Shown here: positions 1-11,518 of the stretch, piece by piece
How the letters are laid out: every line of letters begins with the position of its first letter
Position numbering within the stretch: position 1 is the first letter of the stretch
Origin: Viridothelium virens
Taxonomy: Eukaryota; Ascomycota; Dothideomycetes; Trypetheliales; Trypetheliaceae
Assembly: GCA_010094025.1 (NCBI GenBank)
Contig: ML991786.1
Span: 62,001 to 126,000, forward strand
Direction of reading: 5' to 3'
DNA: 64,000 bases
The notes under the pieces: model-generated
What the model was told of the DNA's origin: nothing
Databases searched by the model: none
Seen by the model: the letters and a program-made list of their open reading frames with translations, nothing else
Translations under genes and position numbers: made by a program

Positions 1-3000
1 AGACAAGATTGCAGACACCCCTTCCAGATTTCTAGCGAGCCGCCTTGGTCTCTCCGTCTCTCGCATACGCAGCCGGAAAAGGAGAGTGGTGAGCATCAAT
101 ACTGCCATGCCGTGCGTACCTCTATCGGAGTAGTGTCTGGCACAGTCGTGAAATAGCTTTTTGCTGCAGCCCGCTAGTCACCAATATTAGACACAGTGCA
201 TTGAATCTAGACGAGAAATAGTCGGTGAAATGACTCAAAAATGCCGCAGAAACGCTTGGTCTGACCGATTAATTCACGAATCATGTATCGAGATAAAGAA
301 TCGTGTTTACTGCAAGGAACCGCAGTAACCGCAGTGCTTACATCTCAGCTTCTGATCTGCGCATCTATGTACCTAACTGAGGTTGATTTCAGGCAGTCAT
401 TACAACAAGGATGGGGCTGGTGGCGGGCTGTACCTGTACTTCATGCGAAGATACATATTTTGAGTAGAGGAGAGGTTCTCCCCTCACCCCGTGACCCCCG
501 CCACGGCGCCACCTGCACGGTCCCACCACATGCCCACTTTTCTTCCTTTTCTTTAAAATTCATACATTGAATAACTCCACTCAAATTTTATAACAATAGT
601 CTATTTGTATAACAATGAAAATGATTAAGAAGGCGCAAAAACTGGAAAGTTTTTAAAAATCAATATTTTTATTCTTTTTTGTAGATAACAGATACGAAAC
701 TAATAACCATGTGGAGTCAACTCCGTTTTATCTACTTTAATTTCTACAGCCAATTTAGTATGTTTATGCCGCAAACAAGTAAATAGTAAAACGAGGCCCC
801 CATTACCTCCAGACCCGAACTCGATCTACAAAGGTATATAAAGCAGCGGTCAATCAGACTAAAATTGGTAGCCAATCCACCAGAACACTGACTTTTAGGG
901 GTACCTTACCACGGTTGGGGGGGGAGGTTCCCAACCGGTGATAAATGGTAGACAGGGGTTATAATGGGATAGTGCAGGCTGCGTGAGTTGTGTGGATGTA
1001 TTTTGAGCCTGCGTGATTTGTCCTGGAATTCTTTCTAACTGTTGTTGGACAAGACGAGTGGGTTGAGAGGAGCGGGTGGTAGGGTCACTAGGGTGATACA
1101 ATCATCACAAGGTATGTAACAAGAAGTAATGATCAGTAATGTAAAAGTGTTATTGTGAAAACCATGGGGTACATGATGATGAATTGATACCTGTCTGCTG
1201 AGGTATAAACAGTTGATGAGGATCATGAGGATGATCCCTGAGTTATTCTAATTTATTACCCAATGCTGCTGTCTGCGCGTTCGCATTGATATACCTTACT
1301 TCCCTCCACACTACACTAAACCACAATAGGCCTAGGGTAAAGACCCACAGTCATCTCCACACCATGACAGTAAAATCGAGGTAATATTGTATGTAAATCC
1401 TCTCCTCCGCCGTAAGGGAGGTGTTACGCATAGAGTCACTCGAAAGATTATGTAACCTCTCATCTCGTCTCAGGCTCTTTAGCCCAGGCTGACCGTTTGA
1501 CGTGACCCTAAGTCCATGATACTGCCCCCATTCGAACCCTCGAGCTCTTGCGAGGCAGCAGCAGCTATAGTAAGCGTGCATTGCTGTAGCAACCTTGCTC
1601 TATAGTCTATGTGTTGGTGCTGCTGCACGTGCAAATTTTAGACTGAAAGGCCCGATTGCCGCGAATTGTCGTTTCAGCCAATTTCGTAGATTGGCGCTAT
1701 CGTCTGTGAGCCTTTGACTGAGTCATTGAGTATTGAGTGACGTGCGTGAGGTCGAGTTAATTGAGGTCGATTCAATTCTTGAAATATGTTATTGGTCACT
1801 TATCGACTACTTCATACCATTTATTCGGTGTATGTGTCTAGGCTTACGTGAAACTGGTATATATTTTGTTGTAGCTGTGAATAATTACCATTAAGCGTGA
1901 ATAGTGTAGCGGTACAAATTCAATTGCAATTATAGACTTGTGAAGAACACTTTTGAGCTGATTTCAATAGGTTATCATCCTTGCGTACGAAACTCCAATC
2001 TCTAAATCAGAAAGTACGACTGACTTCTATAGCTTCCAAGCAAGGGACCCGCGTTCGACTCGCGGTTCACGCATCATTTTTTTTTTTTGCCCCCACCCCC
2101 TTTAAATCTTTGATCAATCGACATCACAAGTAATGTCACGCTTTTGGAAGTTAAAAGATCTACTTTGCGAGTAATACAGTAAAGAGGATAGATAAGCTGT
2201 TAGTAGATTCTAAGGGCAGGATATCGAACATCACTAGAAATAGAAAGGATCGAAACTGCATGCGGTATTGCGGTTGATGGTGAGGAGTAATGTGGACAAT
2301 TTCCATGACTAATTCCTCCTTAAGACCACCTCGCACTTGACGTTTACCTAATGGATTAAGAATCTACAACGGTGTTCCTTCACCACCAAGCTCTTTCCTC
2401 GTTGAACTGATTTAAAGATCTGTGAAGTGGGTATTGTCCTGTCCGGTTTCTGATTCCTGGCAATTTTTACAAGATCTCGATCAGTATGCAACCGTTCTCT
2501 TTACATATGGCGCGCCATGAATTTAGGACTCTAATTCGTCCGTCCAATGAATGCCACATGATGGAAAGCATCCCGCATTTGTCGCAGCTAGCAATCGGGA
2601 GTCCGGGACACAGAGAACGCTGTGATAGGATGGGTCATTGAGGGGAGAATCGTATCGATTGGTGCGAATTATCGATCCGCATTGGATAGGTAGCTTCTTG
2701 ATGTAAAAGCTGTACTGGTAGCTGAGCAGTATATTGCAGAAAACGTAATTAGCTAGAGCATTGTCGGAAGCTGTCGTAGCTTCGTGGTGCTGACCACGCA
2801 CCACCGGTGCCGGACTAGCGAGTTTGGGCCGAAAAGCCTGGCGATGAGAGTAAATAGTGCCAGACGGTAAGAGTGGTAGCATCGAGGTTGTGGGTGTCCT
2901 TGGCCGACAATGGGCGTTGGGGGGTCTCCTGCTCAATCGCTCCCAACAGAGTGCACTTGTCGATGAGATATCCATTATAAATAAGGGCCTGATAGAACGT

Positions 3001-3021
3001 TCATCGACGATGAACTTGTGC
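1..3021. other. No supported gene
   Basis: About 3 kb without a gene I can support. The first 2.5 kb is AT-rich in places and holds only short reading frames with no family resemblance. A 150-codon ATG frame on the minus strand (2523-2975) is Ser/Pro-rich and unrecognised. A second minus-strand frame overlapping it reads more protein-like from about 3005 down to 2830 but has no start codon. These could be remains of a gene. A tRNA-like 3' half at about 1983-2088 is listed separately. Confidence 0.5.
1983..2088 (+). tRNA. tRNA-like 3' half with T-run, probably degraded
   Basis: A T-arm with a perfect 5-bp stem and 7-base loop (ccgcg-ttcgact-cgcgg) contains a good Pol III B box at 2053-2061. 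It is followed by seven bases that could be the 3' acceptor strand (2066-2072), a discriminator A, and a 12-T run (2077-2088) that would stop Pol III. A possible 5' acceptor strand at 1983 matches only the first four bases. I cannot fold a D-arm or a convincing anticodon arm in between. It may be a decayed tRNA or a tRNA-derived repeat head. Confidence 0.3.
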
Positions 3022-4386
3022 CTAGATTGATGGAGCTATTTTGGCAACGCTTTCGGCCCCTTCCATAGATCTGAACGCCTTACTTGCAGCTGCCGTACCA
3101 TTGCGTCCTAAGACCGGCATTGACTGATCCTTGAACTTGGTTTGAAGCTGTTCATCTGTCATAGGGGCTTCCAGACTGCCTATAGCATGCTCTACATGTT
3201 TCCTTAGCACAGTACCGTCTTTCATTGTCAATAAAATGTCAGCTTCATCAGCCATCAAATTTCCGTCCGCGGTGGCCTCGAATCTTTCCCTAACCCCCAC
3301 AATCTCTTGACTGATCACCAACGGATCCTCATATTGAGCTGGGCCAGCCTTGCCCATCACCAATCCCACCGCAGCACCGTGATAAACACTGAATTTGGCC
3401 TGCAAACCATCGATTGGAGTCTTCTTGCCTGTCAGCTCTAAGACTAAGGGATGCACTCTCGCCTTCACGCTTTCAATCGTGTCTTCATTGGCTACCAAGC
3501 CTCTTTCTCTCATCTCATCATGTAATTGTATACATCCATCGATGGACGGGTGGACCACAATACCGCATGGAAAAGGCTTGAAGCTGTTTTTCTCAACTTC
3601 CCATATCGTCCCTAGGCTTCCCACCATCTCTTCCAGTCGATTGGATCCGGCACCCACAACATTCACCCAACCGCGCTTTGCCTCTAACGCGTGCAAGGAC
3701 CCCGTATATCCATTTCTTGCGAGTGCAGCAGCCAAAAGTCCGTTCTGGGCGCTGCGGCCAATATGGAATGATTTTGTATCGCTCCCGAATTGCTCACGCA
3801 GTCCCGTGACCTGCGTGGCCGCTATGCTGATTGCATGACCCATTTTTTCCTCATCCAGCTTCAGAAGCTTTCCTACCGCGACTGCTGCTCCTATCGACCC
3901 AACCGTGGATGTAATGTGCCAGCCCAGGTCATAGTGCTTGGGCCACACAGTGAGACCGAGTTTGCATTCTGCTTCTATTCCCGCTACGAGAGCGAGGAGG
4001 AAATCTTTCCCGCTTGTCGGAGTCTCCAGCGCTTCGGCTTGGGCAAGAAGGGCGCTGGCGACCGGGCCAGTGGGGTGGATAATGGTTTCAAGGTGAGTGT
4101 CATCGTAGTCGTGCACGTGGCTTGCGATGCCGTTGATCAGCGCGGCGTGTTGAGCGTCCGCTTTGCCATCTTGACTACTGGCACTCCGTCCGAGTAAAGA
4201 TGATGTGGGTTGGCCGAAGAACGGACGAAGAGCGGTAGAAGCTTTGAGGGTAGCTGGATGGGTGGAGCCTCCGATCGCGCAACCGGCCCAGTTGTAGAAG
4301 CTGCGGTTTGCGGCCTGCGTGACTGATGAAGGAAGTTGGGAGAATTGAAGATTTACTGCCCATTGGGCAAGTTTGGCGGTTGCCAT
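3022..4386 (-). CDS. MmgE/PrpD family, cis-aconitate decarboxylase-like
   Basis: A single-exon frame of 454 aa from an ATG at 4386; the frame extends to a TTG nine codons upstream, which I rejected. It is a full-length MmgE/PrpD protein, the family of 2-methylcitrate dehydratase and of cis-aconitate decarboxylase (ACOD1/CadA, which makes itaconate). Residues lining the ACOD1 active site appear kept at nearly the same numbering: D93 and T97 in HDYDDTH, H104 in HP, H157 in GWH, K205 in DTKSFHIG and K270 in FKPFP. The His that follows the last Lys in ACOD1 (FPAH) is replaced here (FPCG), so the substrate may differ. No mitochondrial presequence is obvious. It lies divergent to an MFS transporter gene across 622 bp, which suggests co-regulation. 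Family assignment is firm; itaconate production is only a possibility. Confidence 0.88.
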   Translation of the reverse strand: MATAKLAQWAVNLQFSQLPSSVTQAANRSFYNWAGCAIGGSTHPATLKASTALRPFFGQPTSSLLGRSASSQDGKADAQHAALINGIASHVHDYDDTHLETIIHPTGPVASALLAQAEALETPTSGKDFLLALVAGIEAECKLGLTVWPKHYDLGWHITSTVGSIGAAVAVGKLLKLDEEKMGHAISIAATQVTGLREQFGSDTKSFHIGRSAQNGLLAAALARNGYTGSLHALEAKRGWVNVVGAGSNRLEEMVGSLGTIWEVEKNSFKPFPCGIVVHPSIDGCIQLHDEMRERGLVANEDTIESVKARVHPLVLELTGKKTPIDGLQAKFSVYHGAAVGLVMGKAGPAQYEDPLVISQEIVGVRERFEATADGNLMADEADILLTMKDGTVLRKHVEHAIGSLEAPMTDEQLQTKFKDQSMPVLGRNGTAAASKAFRSMEGAESVAKIAPSI

Positions 4387-5008
4387 GTTTGGGATGCGTC
4401 GGCTCAGGGACAACAGTTTGCTCTTGTTTGCATCAGGCCCGTGTAGGACATAAGAAACATCAAGAACCGCGATCTGAATACGGATGCGGAGTACGCGTCA
4501 GCCCAATTCAGGGTCGAAAACACGAGTTTTGAGTTTATTCGTATAAAATATACCTGCTCGACTAATTGTTGCTCGGGAAAGTTTGCCGAACTCGGGGTAC
4601 GGTACAGAATACGTCACTAAGAGCGGCGGAGACAATGCGAGACAAGTGGGTTGTCGCCAGGGATGCCATGAATGGATGGATCAACGGCAGTCATTCCCAA
4701 CGAATTGGAAGCATGCCGTAATAATGACAGGGCTATTCCGGAAGAGAGTAAGATTTCGCTGTCGCGTCTAGGGGTGAAGACCACGCGACAGAGATTTATT
4801 GCTGCTGCTGCATCAGCATCCGATCACTTCCTTGACGATGGCTGTGTATTCAACCCATCACCTCCCCTCTTAATCTACATTTGTCCACAGCCCTCCGTCC
4901 TTCATCACTGCAGTCTTTAACGGCCTATCTAGTCATAGTGCCGTAGTTGCAGTTCACGAGTAAAGTTTGGCCAAAAGCCTCAAGAGACCGAGTGAACTTG
5001 ATGACAAG
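4387..5008. promoter_or_regulatory. Shared divergent promoter region
   Basis: The 622 bp lie between the ATG of the PrpD-like enzyme (minus strand) and the ATG of the MFS transporter (plus strand). This is the only upstream DNA for both genes. Short open frames here start at non-ATG codons or lack family features. I did not identify a specific regulator site. Confidence 0.5.
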
Positions 5009-6627
5009 ATGGACCGACCTTCATATTGTGGCCTCCGGGGAAGATCACTCAATGCGGCTCTCATATGGGCAGTGATTATGCCGACCTATCTCCTCTTTGG
5101 CTATTACAATGGAGTTGCTGGTGGCCTCATTGATCTTCCGGCATGGACCGCTCGCTTTCCGGAGATTGATACCAGCAGCGCGCATCTATCCCCAGCACAG
5201 AAGTCTCACAACTCGCCAATTCAAGGCACTGTCGTTGCCGTCTATACGCTCGGTGCTCTGTTTGGAGCTCTTTCATGTATCCTTTTCGGCGACAAACTGG
5301 GCCGGAAACGGACTATTATGCTCGGAGCTGTGGTTACGTGCATAGGCTCCATTTTGCAATCATCTTCGTATGGTCTTGCACAACTGGTGGTAGGGCGATT
5401 CATCACCGGCCTTGGATTCGGCGCCATTAGTGCTACAGCTCCAAATTGGCAAACGGAGTGTAGTCGTGCTGGCCATCGTGGCTTCGTCGTCATGCTGGAA
5501 GGCCTCTTCATCTCGGGCGGCCTTGCTATCCAAGCTTGGGTCAACCTTGGCATGTCTCATACTACGGGTGACGTGTCCTGGAGATTCCCCTTGGCTCTGG
5601 CTTGCTTCTTTGCAATCATCATCTTCTTTTCCATGCCCCTCTGGCCAGAATCCCCTAGGTGGCTGATCAAGAAGGGGCGGATTGAGGAAGCAAGACATGT
5701 ACTTGCAGCTTTTGATGACGTTCCAATTGACGATCCAGCCATCGCTCAAGAAGTTCAGGAGATTGAAACCTCCCTACAAGAGACAGGCAAAGGTAAATTT
5801 CGAGACATCTTTCGCAATGGACCTGGGCGTTTTGCCAACAGAGCGTTCATTGCCGCCGCCGCACAGTGTTTTCAGCAAATGTCAGGTATTAATCCCCTAA
5901 TTGAACCCCTTCAAAAGCCCTAAGCATTGATTTCATCTTAGGTATCAATGCGTTGGGATATTATCAAACGACTATCTTCAGAACTTTCCTTGGATTTGAT
6001 GCCGATCTTGCGAGAATTCTCGCTGCTACCGTCTTTACATGGCAGACTTTGTGTGCTCCGATTGGCGCATTCACCATCGAAAGAGTTGGCCGAAGAAAAT
6101 TAATGATTTTCGGCGCGATCGGAATGGGACTTTGCATGGCTATTCTCTCTGGCGCGACGTCCCACCCTGCAAATCACGAAGCTGTCCATGCGGCAATTGC
6201 TTTTGTGTACTTGTTCAGCCTTTTCTTCGTCACCGGATATTTGGGTCTGGCTTTCTTGTACTCTTCGGAAATTGCTCCTCTTAGTGTCCGGACGCCGATT
6301 ACCGCACTGTCGACAACCTCTACATGGACATTCAACTTTTTGGTTGTGGAAGTTAGCCCTACTGGATTTGACAGTATCAAGTACAAATACTTCATTGTAT
6401 ACGCAGTGATCAATTGGTTCTTGATCCTGCCAACAGTCTATTTCTTCTTCCCAGAGACTCAAGGATTGCATCTAGAAAGCGTTGATAGGATATTCCTCGA
6501 CAGCAAGAATATCTTGCAGCCTGTTCAGGTCGCGAAAAAGTTACGAGCTCATTCTACGGTTGGTGCGGAAGGAGATATCCAGATCAATGAAAAACAGGTC
6601 GATGAGAAGACGGAGAATGCCGAATGA
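5009..6627 (+). CDS. MFS sugar-porter transporter
   Basis: Two exons, 5009-5885 and 5942-6627, encode 520 aa. The 56-bp intron (gtatt...cttag) joins codons to give QMSGINALGYYQ, the usual helix-7 region of sugar porters. The open frame begins at a TTG at 4967, but the first ATG is at 5009. Signature motifs include GRK after helix 2 (KLGRKRTIM), PESPRWLIKKGR before the central loop, ERVGRRKLM between helices 8 and 9, and PETQGLHLE near the end. About twelve hydrophobic segments fit a plasma-membrane permease of the lactose/hexose permease type. The substrate cannot be read from sequence. It shares a promoter with the PrpD-like enzyme, so it may supply that enzyme's precursor or respond to the same signal. 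Confidence 0.9.
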
Positions 6628-6886
6628 GATTGACTAGGGGCTCAACATCAAATAGTGTAACAGGGCTAGCCACATACAAATGCTCTTGAAGATTTCGCAT
6701 GCGTAAAGGTATGTAGATTTGATAGCCAAAGTCAGGATGTATCAAAAATGTCTCAAGCAGCTGGGTTTCTACTCAATTCTTGTTGTGTTAGCTACGATTA
6801 CTGCACTAAAAATCGGTAAACATCATAACCATTTCCTTGGCTCGATTCAGAGATACTCTTCCAAGTACTGGTCTTGAACTCCGGAA

Positions 6887-7699
6887 CTAACCGCTAGCAA
6901 GCTTCTTCAATGATGCTTCGTCTCCGTTGAACTCATCCGAATCGCCTCCGTAAGGATTACTATCTGCGTATTGCCAGATCGTCTGAGTCGACCACCCTCC
7001 GGGAATACTGCCCACCTCACTACCCCAGCTTGCCACATCTAGTGGGCACTCCTCCGAGAACACTTCACTGTCGCCGGTGCACTGGGTCCACCAACTCGGA
7101 CTGAAATACAAGATAGGATAGCGTTCAGTGGCGCTGTGATAGGTGTCGACAAAACTTCGGATCCAAGCTACCATGTCGGAAGTGGACAGGCCGTCGCAGT
7201 CACTCACTTCAAGGTCGAGCATGCCCGGAAGGGTTATCGAGTCGTTCGACCATCCTCCGCCGTTCTTGAGGAAGTAGTCGGCCTGAGCGGAGCCCGAGCT
7301 AGATCCAGGTCGCGCGAAGTGGTAGCCCCCGCGAATGAATCCCGCATTTGTTGCGCCGGTGTATTGATCGGAGAACTAGTGCATTGTGAGTCGGTTTGAT
7401 GTGTGCCACCAGCAAGGGCAGGAAATGATTGGTACACGGTTTTCGCAATGTGTGATGTGCCACTTTTCTTCCTGCGAGTGTCCACTTACAGATGGAGAAA
7501 TATAGTCAGTTGACTCAGTTGCTTTGATCATGACAAAACGCAACCCTGCAGCATACGCTGACGTGAAATCCACGTTGGGCTGATAGTGCGAAATGTCAAA
7601 TCCTTTGACCGAGCTGCGCTTGGTTAAATCTTGCGATGGCAGTGCCAGGGCAGTGGAGACCCAGGCAATGGAGAAAAGGGAGATTGCTGTGGCTTTCAT
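6887..7699 (-). CDS. Secreted GH25 lysozyme (muramidase)
   Basis: Two exons, 7699-7490 and 7375-6887, with a 114-bp intron (gtaag...ctag), encode 232 aa. Residues 1-19 form a signal peptide (hydrophobic stretch ending ALA). A short propeptide follows, ending in a kexin-type KR at 28-29. The mature protein begins VKGFDISHYQ, with catalytic-region D35. The DLE motif at 124-126 supplies the other GH25 acid. GYHFARPG and the late TIWQYAD motif are also typical. The enzyme should cleave beta-1,4 bonds between N-acetylmuramic acid and N-acetylglucosamine of bacterial peptidoglycan, outside the cell. It is convergent with the MFS gene. Fungal GH25 proteins resemble bacterial ones, so an ancient transfer is plausible but not shown here. 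Confidence 0.92.
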
Positions 7700-9107
7700 G
7701 CTGGGCTGATCTTTGGTCTGAACAGAGATCTAGTAGGGTAGGCTCACGGTATGTGCGACAGCTGATGGCGAAGGAGTCTGCAAAGGTATCACGGAGGCTT
7801 CTTATAACCTGCCCATCATCGCTCAAAGGTCAAAGGTCTTCCATAAAGCTCCGCTGCATGTCTACATGACGATCGATGTACGTTGTTGCGGAGCATTACC
7901 CGGTTAAGGCATCGTGGCGGCGCTGTCCTTCACAACTAGGCGTGAGAGGTAGAACCTATCGCTAACATCAAGTAGTCTCCTTGCGATTAGTCGAGCCAAA
8001 TTGTCTCCCATTCGCTCTTCCACCGACGAAAGGGTGTGCCTCACGCATTGAGATCCGCATTGCGTCAATAGCGAGACGAGTGATCGACAACCAAGCGAGT
8101 GATGAACGCCACATTTTGAAGGAAGGCGAATGGTGCAATGGGTAGACGCGAGGTCTACTTGCTTTTAGATACGCTCTCTCCATAGACCGGCCAAAGCGTC
8201 GACGTTGGAGTTGTTGATCAGTCGCTACCCTAAAGCAAGCCAGCGGGTCGGCGGCTGAGGCTTGCAGGCTGGCACCACTCACAATTGAGAACCCCTGACC
8301 GTTGAAACGAGGGACAAAAACGTGATATGATTTGCACACCATGGCATGCAAACTCAACCTAACCCTTTTCTCTCTCCCCATATGACCAAAAAAATGAGTG
8401 TGGGGTCTCGGGAAGGGTTTCTGCAGTATCGACGCGGTGCCTGTCGGGTTTCAGGACGCGAAGTTGATCTTGGCTGCATGAAACATGATAACTCACTAAT
8501 TCACATTAGCGATTTCGGCCCGGTTTATGGTCATGACGTATACAGAGCATACCCTGTCGAATGCTATAGTTTCTCCTTAGGGTCATAGTCACAGCCCAAA
8601 CTAATCGAAAGAATAAGGCGCACGGATGACATGGCTCCGAACTTAGACAATCCCTATGAGGGTCAGCGTCGAAGGTGAAGATATGGTCCAACGTTGAACG
8701 TCTTTGAACTGTGTTACACTGTAAGGACGCTGCAAATATTAAGAAAACTCGTCCCTCCCCAGACGCTAGGATCGCTCATAATCCTGGTCTCCAATCTAGT
8801 CGGAGGAGATACCCGTGATGCAGGGTCTTCATTTGTGGGCTTTTCCCTTCGAAAGCGGGGCCTCATTTATCCACGTGCATCGGATAAATCAATTTCATTT
8901 CAATCTGTACCTGACACCTACCATAACTGTGAGGTGGTCTCTAGGCAAAACCCCCTAGCAAAGAACCGGTGTATTCCGGGTATGAAGCCGAGTTCAATCT
9001 AAATATAAGAAGGTCGGATTTTCGGCCAGCATAGCTTCTGCAACGGAATTTTGCAATGCGTGAGGTATAGTGCTTTCCTCTGGTCTCTACTCATTTTTAT
9101 AACCTTC
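7700..9107. other. Intergenic, divergent promoters
   Basis: The 1.4 kb separates the lysozyme start (minus) from the endoglucanase start (plus), so it holds both promoters. The short frames inside show no family features. A TATA-like AATATAAG lies at about 9002-9009, roughly 100 bp before the endoglucanase ATG. Confidence 0.5.
9002..9009 (+). promoter_or_regulatory. TATA-like element before endoglucanase
   Basis: AATATAAG lies 99 bp upstream of the chosen ATG at 9108, a reasonable distance for a fungal TATA box with a leader of about 70 bases. Match by eye only. Confidence 0.3.
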
Positions 9108-10914
9108 ATGATGGATGGGCTCAGTTTTCTCGTATTGTCACTCTTCATTAAACTTGCTGCGGCAAGTGTTACCTGCAATAATACTTTCGACTCAATTTCT
9201 GCTACAACTTGGGTGAATGGCGTGAATCCTGGATGGAATCTTGGCAATACTCTTGATGCCACGCCAACTGAAGGAAGTTGGAATAACCCACCCGTCGATT
9301 TCTCGACCTTTGATGATATCAAAAACTCGGGCTTCAAGGGGGTTCGGCTTCCAGGTCAGTACACATGGCGCAACGGGACTCGTGCAATGCTGAATCGAAA
9401 ACAGTAACCTGGGCGGACCATTTCATAACGGGCTCTCCTTCGTGGACTATCAACCAGACCTGGCTTCAACGTGTATCGGATGTTGTTGACGCAGTCATTG
9501 AGCGCGATCTGTATGTGCTTGTCAACGTCCACCATGACGCAACTATGTGGGCCGATGTGACCGCTGCTGGCGCAAATTACTCTGCCATAGAGGAGCAATT
9601 CTATCGTCTCTGGTATCAGGTTGGAGAGACACTTGGGTGCAAGTCGTCTCTTCTGGCATTCGAAACCATCAACGAGCCTCCTGCATCAACAAATGCGCAA
9701 TACGCCGAGATAAACAAACTTCAAGGACTATTCATCCAAGCCCTGGCAGATTCGGGTGGCTTCAATAGCAAGCGTGTTGTCACTCTTATCGGTCCTTCAG
9801 AAAATGCCGATTTGACAGACCAGTTTTTGACTATCCCACCTAATATTACTAACCCATATGCGATTCAATATCATTACTATTCTCCATGTATGGGCATCTC
9901 TGAACATTGTAATACACGTACTAATACTCGGCAGACGATTTCATTTTTGGAGCCTGGGGGAAGACCATATGGGGATCAGATTCTGATAAACAGTCTCTGG
10001 ATTCAGACCTCTCCATCGTACGAGGAAACTTCACTGATGTGCCAGTCGTCATTGGAGAATGGAGTGCATCGAGTACTTTTACCGAGACCGCAGCACGATG
10101 GAAATACTTCGACTTTTTCATCCGAACTGCTGCTAAATATACTACTGCTACAATTCTGTGGGACAATGGAGAAGATCAATTGGACCGCGCTGCTCACAAA
10201 TGGCGTGATCCCACAGTGATTGATATCCTCATGAGCGCGTTTGCTGGTGTGAACAATACCCTTGCAGATAGCACCGAGGATGCCAACGCTCCGACTCAAG
10301 AGACTTCCGCCTACATCTTTCACAAGGCTGGGACAAACGTGACTGATGTCACTCTCCCTTACATATTCAACGGCAACACCCTGAAGTCCATAAGCTCCCC
10401 ATCCGGACCTCTGGGGGAAGGCACTGACTATAGTGTTGACGGGGCGAACATCACCTATCACGCATCCTTTTTGTCGAAGTATCTTTCCCCTAGCGCGGCT
10501 TCTGGTCTTCTCGTCAACCTTACACTAGACTTCTCTCAGGGTGCTCCACTCAATGCCGCTGTTGTACAATACGATGCACCTACTTTAGGCTCTTCCAGCG
10601 CCGCTGCGTCAAGTGTTAACACCGGATCAGATCTAACAATACCAATTACATGGAAAGGTCTCGAAGATGTCGCAGCTGTTAAGGCCGAGACCATCAATGG
10701 GACTTACCTTGTCGATACTTTTACTCAATATGACGGTCCCCTTCAGCAAGGTCGAACGACATACTCGTCTCAATACAACTGGGATGGATCTGCAGTAACA
10801 ATCACCGCTGCCACTATACAGGATGTAGTGACAGCTGGCCAGACAACGGTATTCACATTCGAGTTTTATCCTCGGGTTCCAGGAAATGCCGTCAATTATA
10901 CGCTCACCGTCTGA
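9108..10914 (+). CDS. Secreted GH5 endoglucanase with X2 and CBM46-like modules
   Basis: Three exons, 9108-9354, 9405-9887 and 9935-10914, with 50- and 47-bp introns, encode 569 aa. The first join gives VRLPVTW and the second HYYSPYDF, both standard GH5 segments. A signal peptide covers about residues 1-20. The GH5 barrel runs to about 350, with acid/base E173 in ETINEPP and nucleophile E285 in VVIGEWS. After a linker, an X2/Ig-like module (about 366-457) and a CBM46-like beta-sandwich (about 476-569) follow. This order matches bacterial GH5_4-X2-CBM46 enzymes such as Bacillus Cel5B, which act on beta-glucans and xyloglucan. The protein likely attacks plant wall glucan outside the cell. Start ATGs at 9108 and 9111 are both usable. 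GH5 family is certain; the module names rest on recall of the bacterial arrangement. Confidence 0.9.
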
Positions 10915-11518
10915 GCTCTGCTTCAATCATTCATGTATATATTTATATTTGATAGACAATCTTTTATTACTAGGTGAACCCTTTCCATTGAAAAGCAAGT
11001 GCTTGATCCTTGAATCCGTAATTTTCATTTGTTCCCAATTTCTTTGATGCCAAGAAGTTCCTACAACAATACAAATCGTAGCATAATCTGTAGTACCTCT
11101 GAAGCCTATCAGATACATACAAACTGCAACGCCTAGTTCGTATCTGCGTTGGGGAATCCTCGACACCATTACCAAGGCATTGAGGCATTCAACCTCTAGA
11201 CTTCGAAGTGATAGACCAGGGAGGCTGATGTTGCCGCACAAGTCAAAGTCAAAATGAAGGCTACCATCGTGCTGTGGACAGATCGGCCCACCTTCGTAGC
11301 ATTCAAAATGGTATGGGAAGAAGAGAATTCCGATGCAAACGGGACGAACCATTGGCCGGAAACATGAGCATTGACATATTCACGGAACTGGATAGTTTGG
11401 AACGTAGGATGAACGATGACCAGCAAGTCGGACATCTTCTTTGGATCCTCGCAGTGATGAAAGATTGTTGTGGCCTAGCCAACAAAAGATTTTTGGAGTT
11501 TCATTCTTATGTAGCTGC
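10915..11518. other. Intergenic, convergent 3' ends
   Basis: The 604 bp lie between the stop of the endoglucanase and the stop of the minus-strand deacetylase. Only shadow frames are present, and I see no gene or repeat. Confidence 0.5.

Noticed and set aside
1351-1581. Minus-strand frame with a B-box-like GGTTCGAAT
   Set aside because: The surrounding bases do not form a T-arm stem, so it is not a tRNA.
2523-2975. 150-codon minus-strand ATG frame
   Set aside because: Low-complexity Ser/Pro composition, no family; an overlapping frame looks equally good, so neither is called.
4387-4413. TTG-initiated extension of the PrpD-like frame
   Set aside because: Nuclear fungal genes start at ATG; the ATG at 4386 fits the family start.
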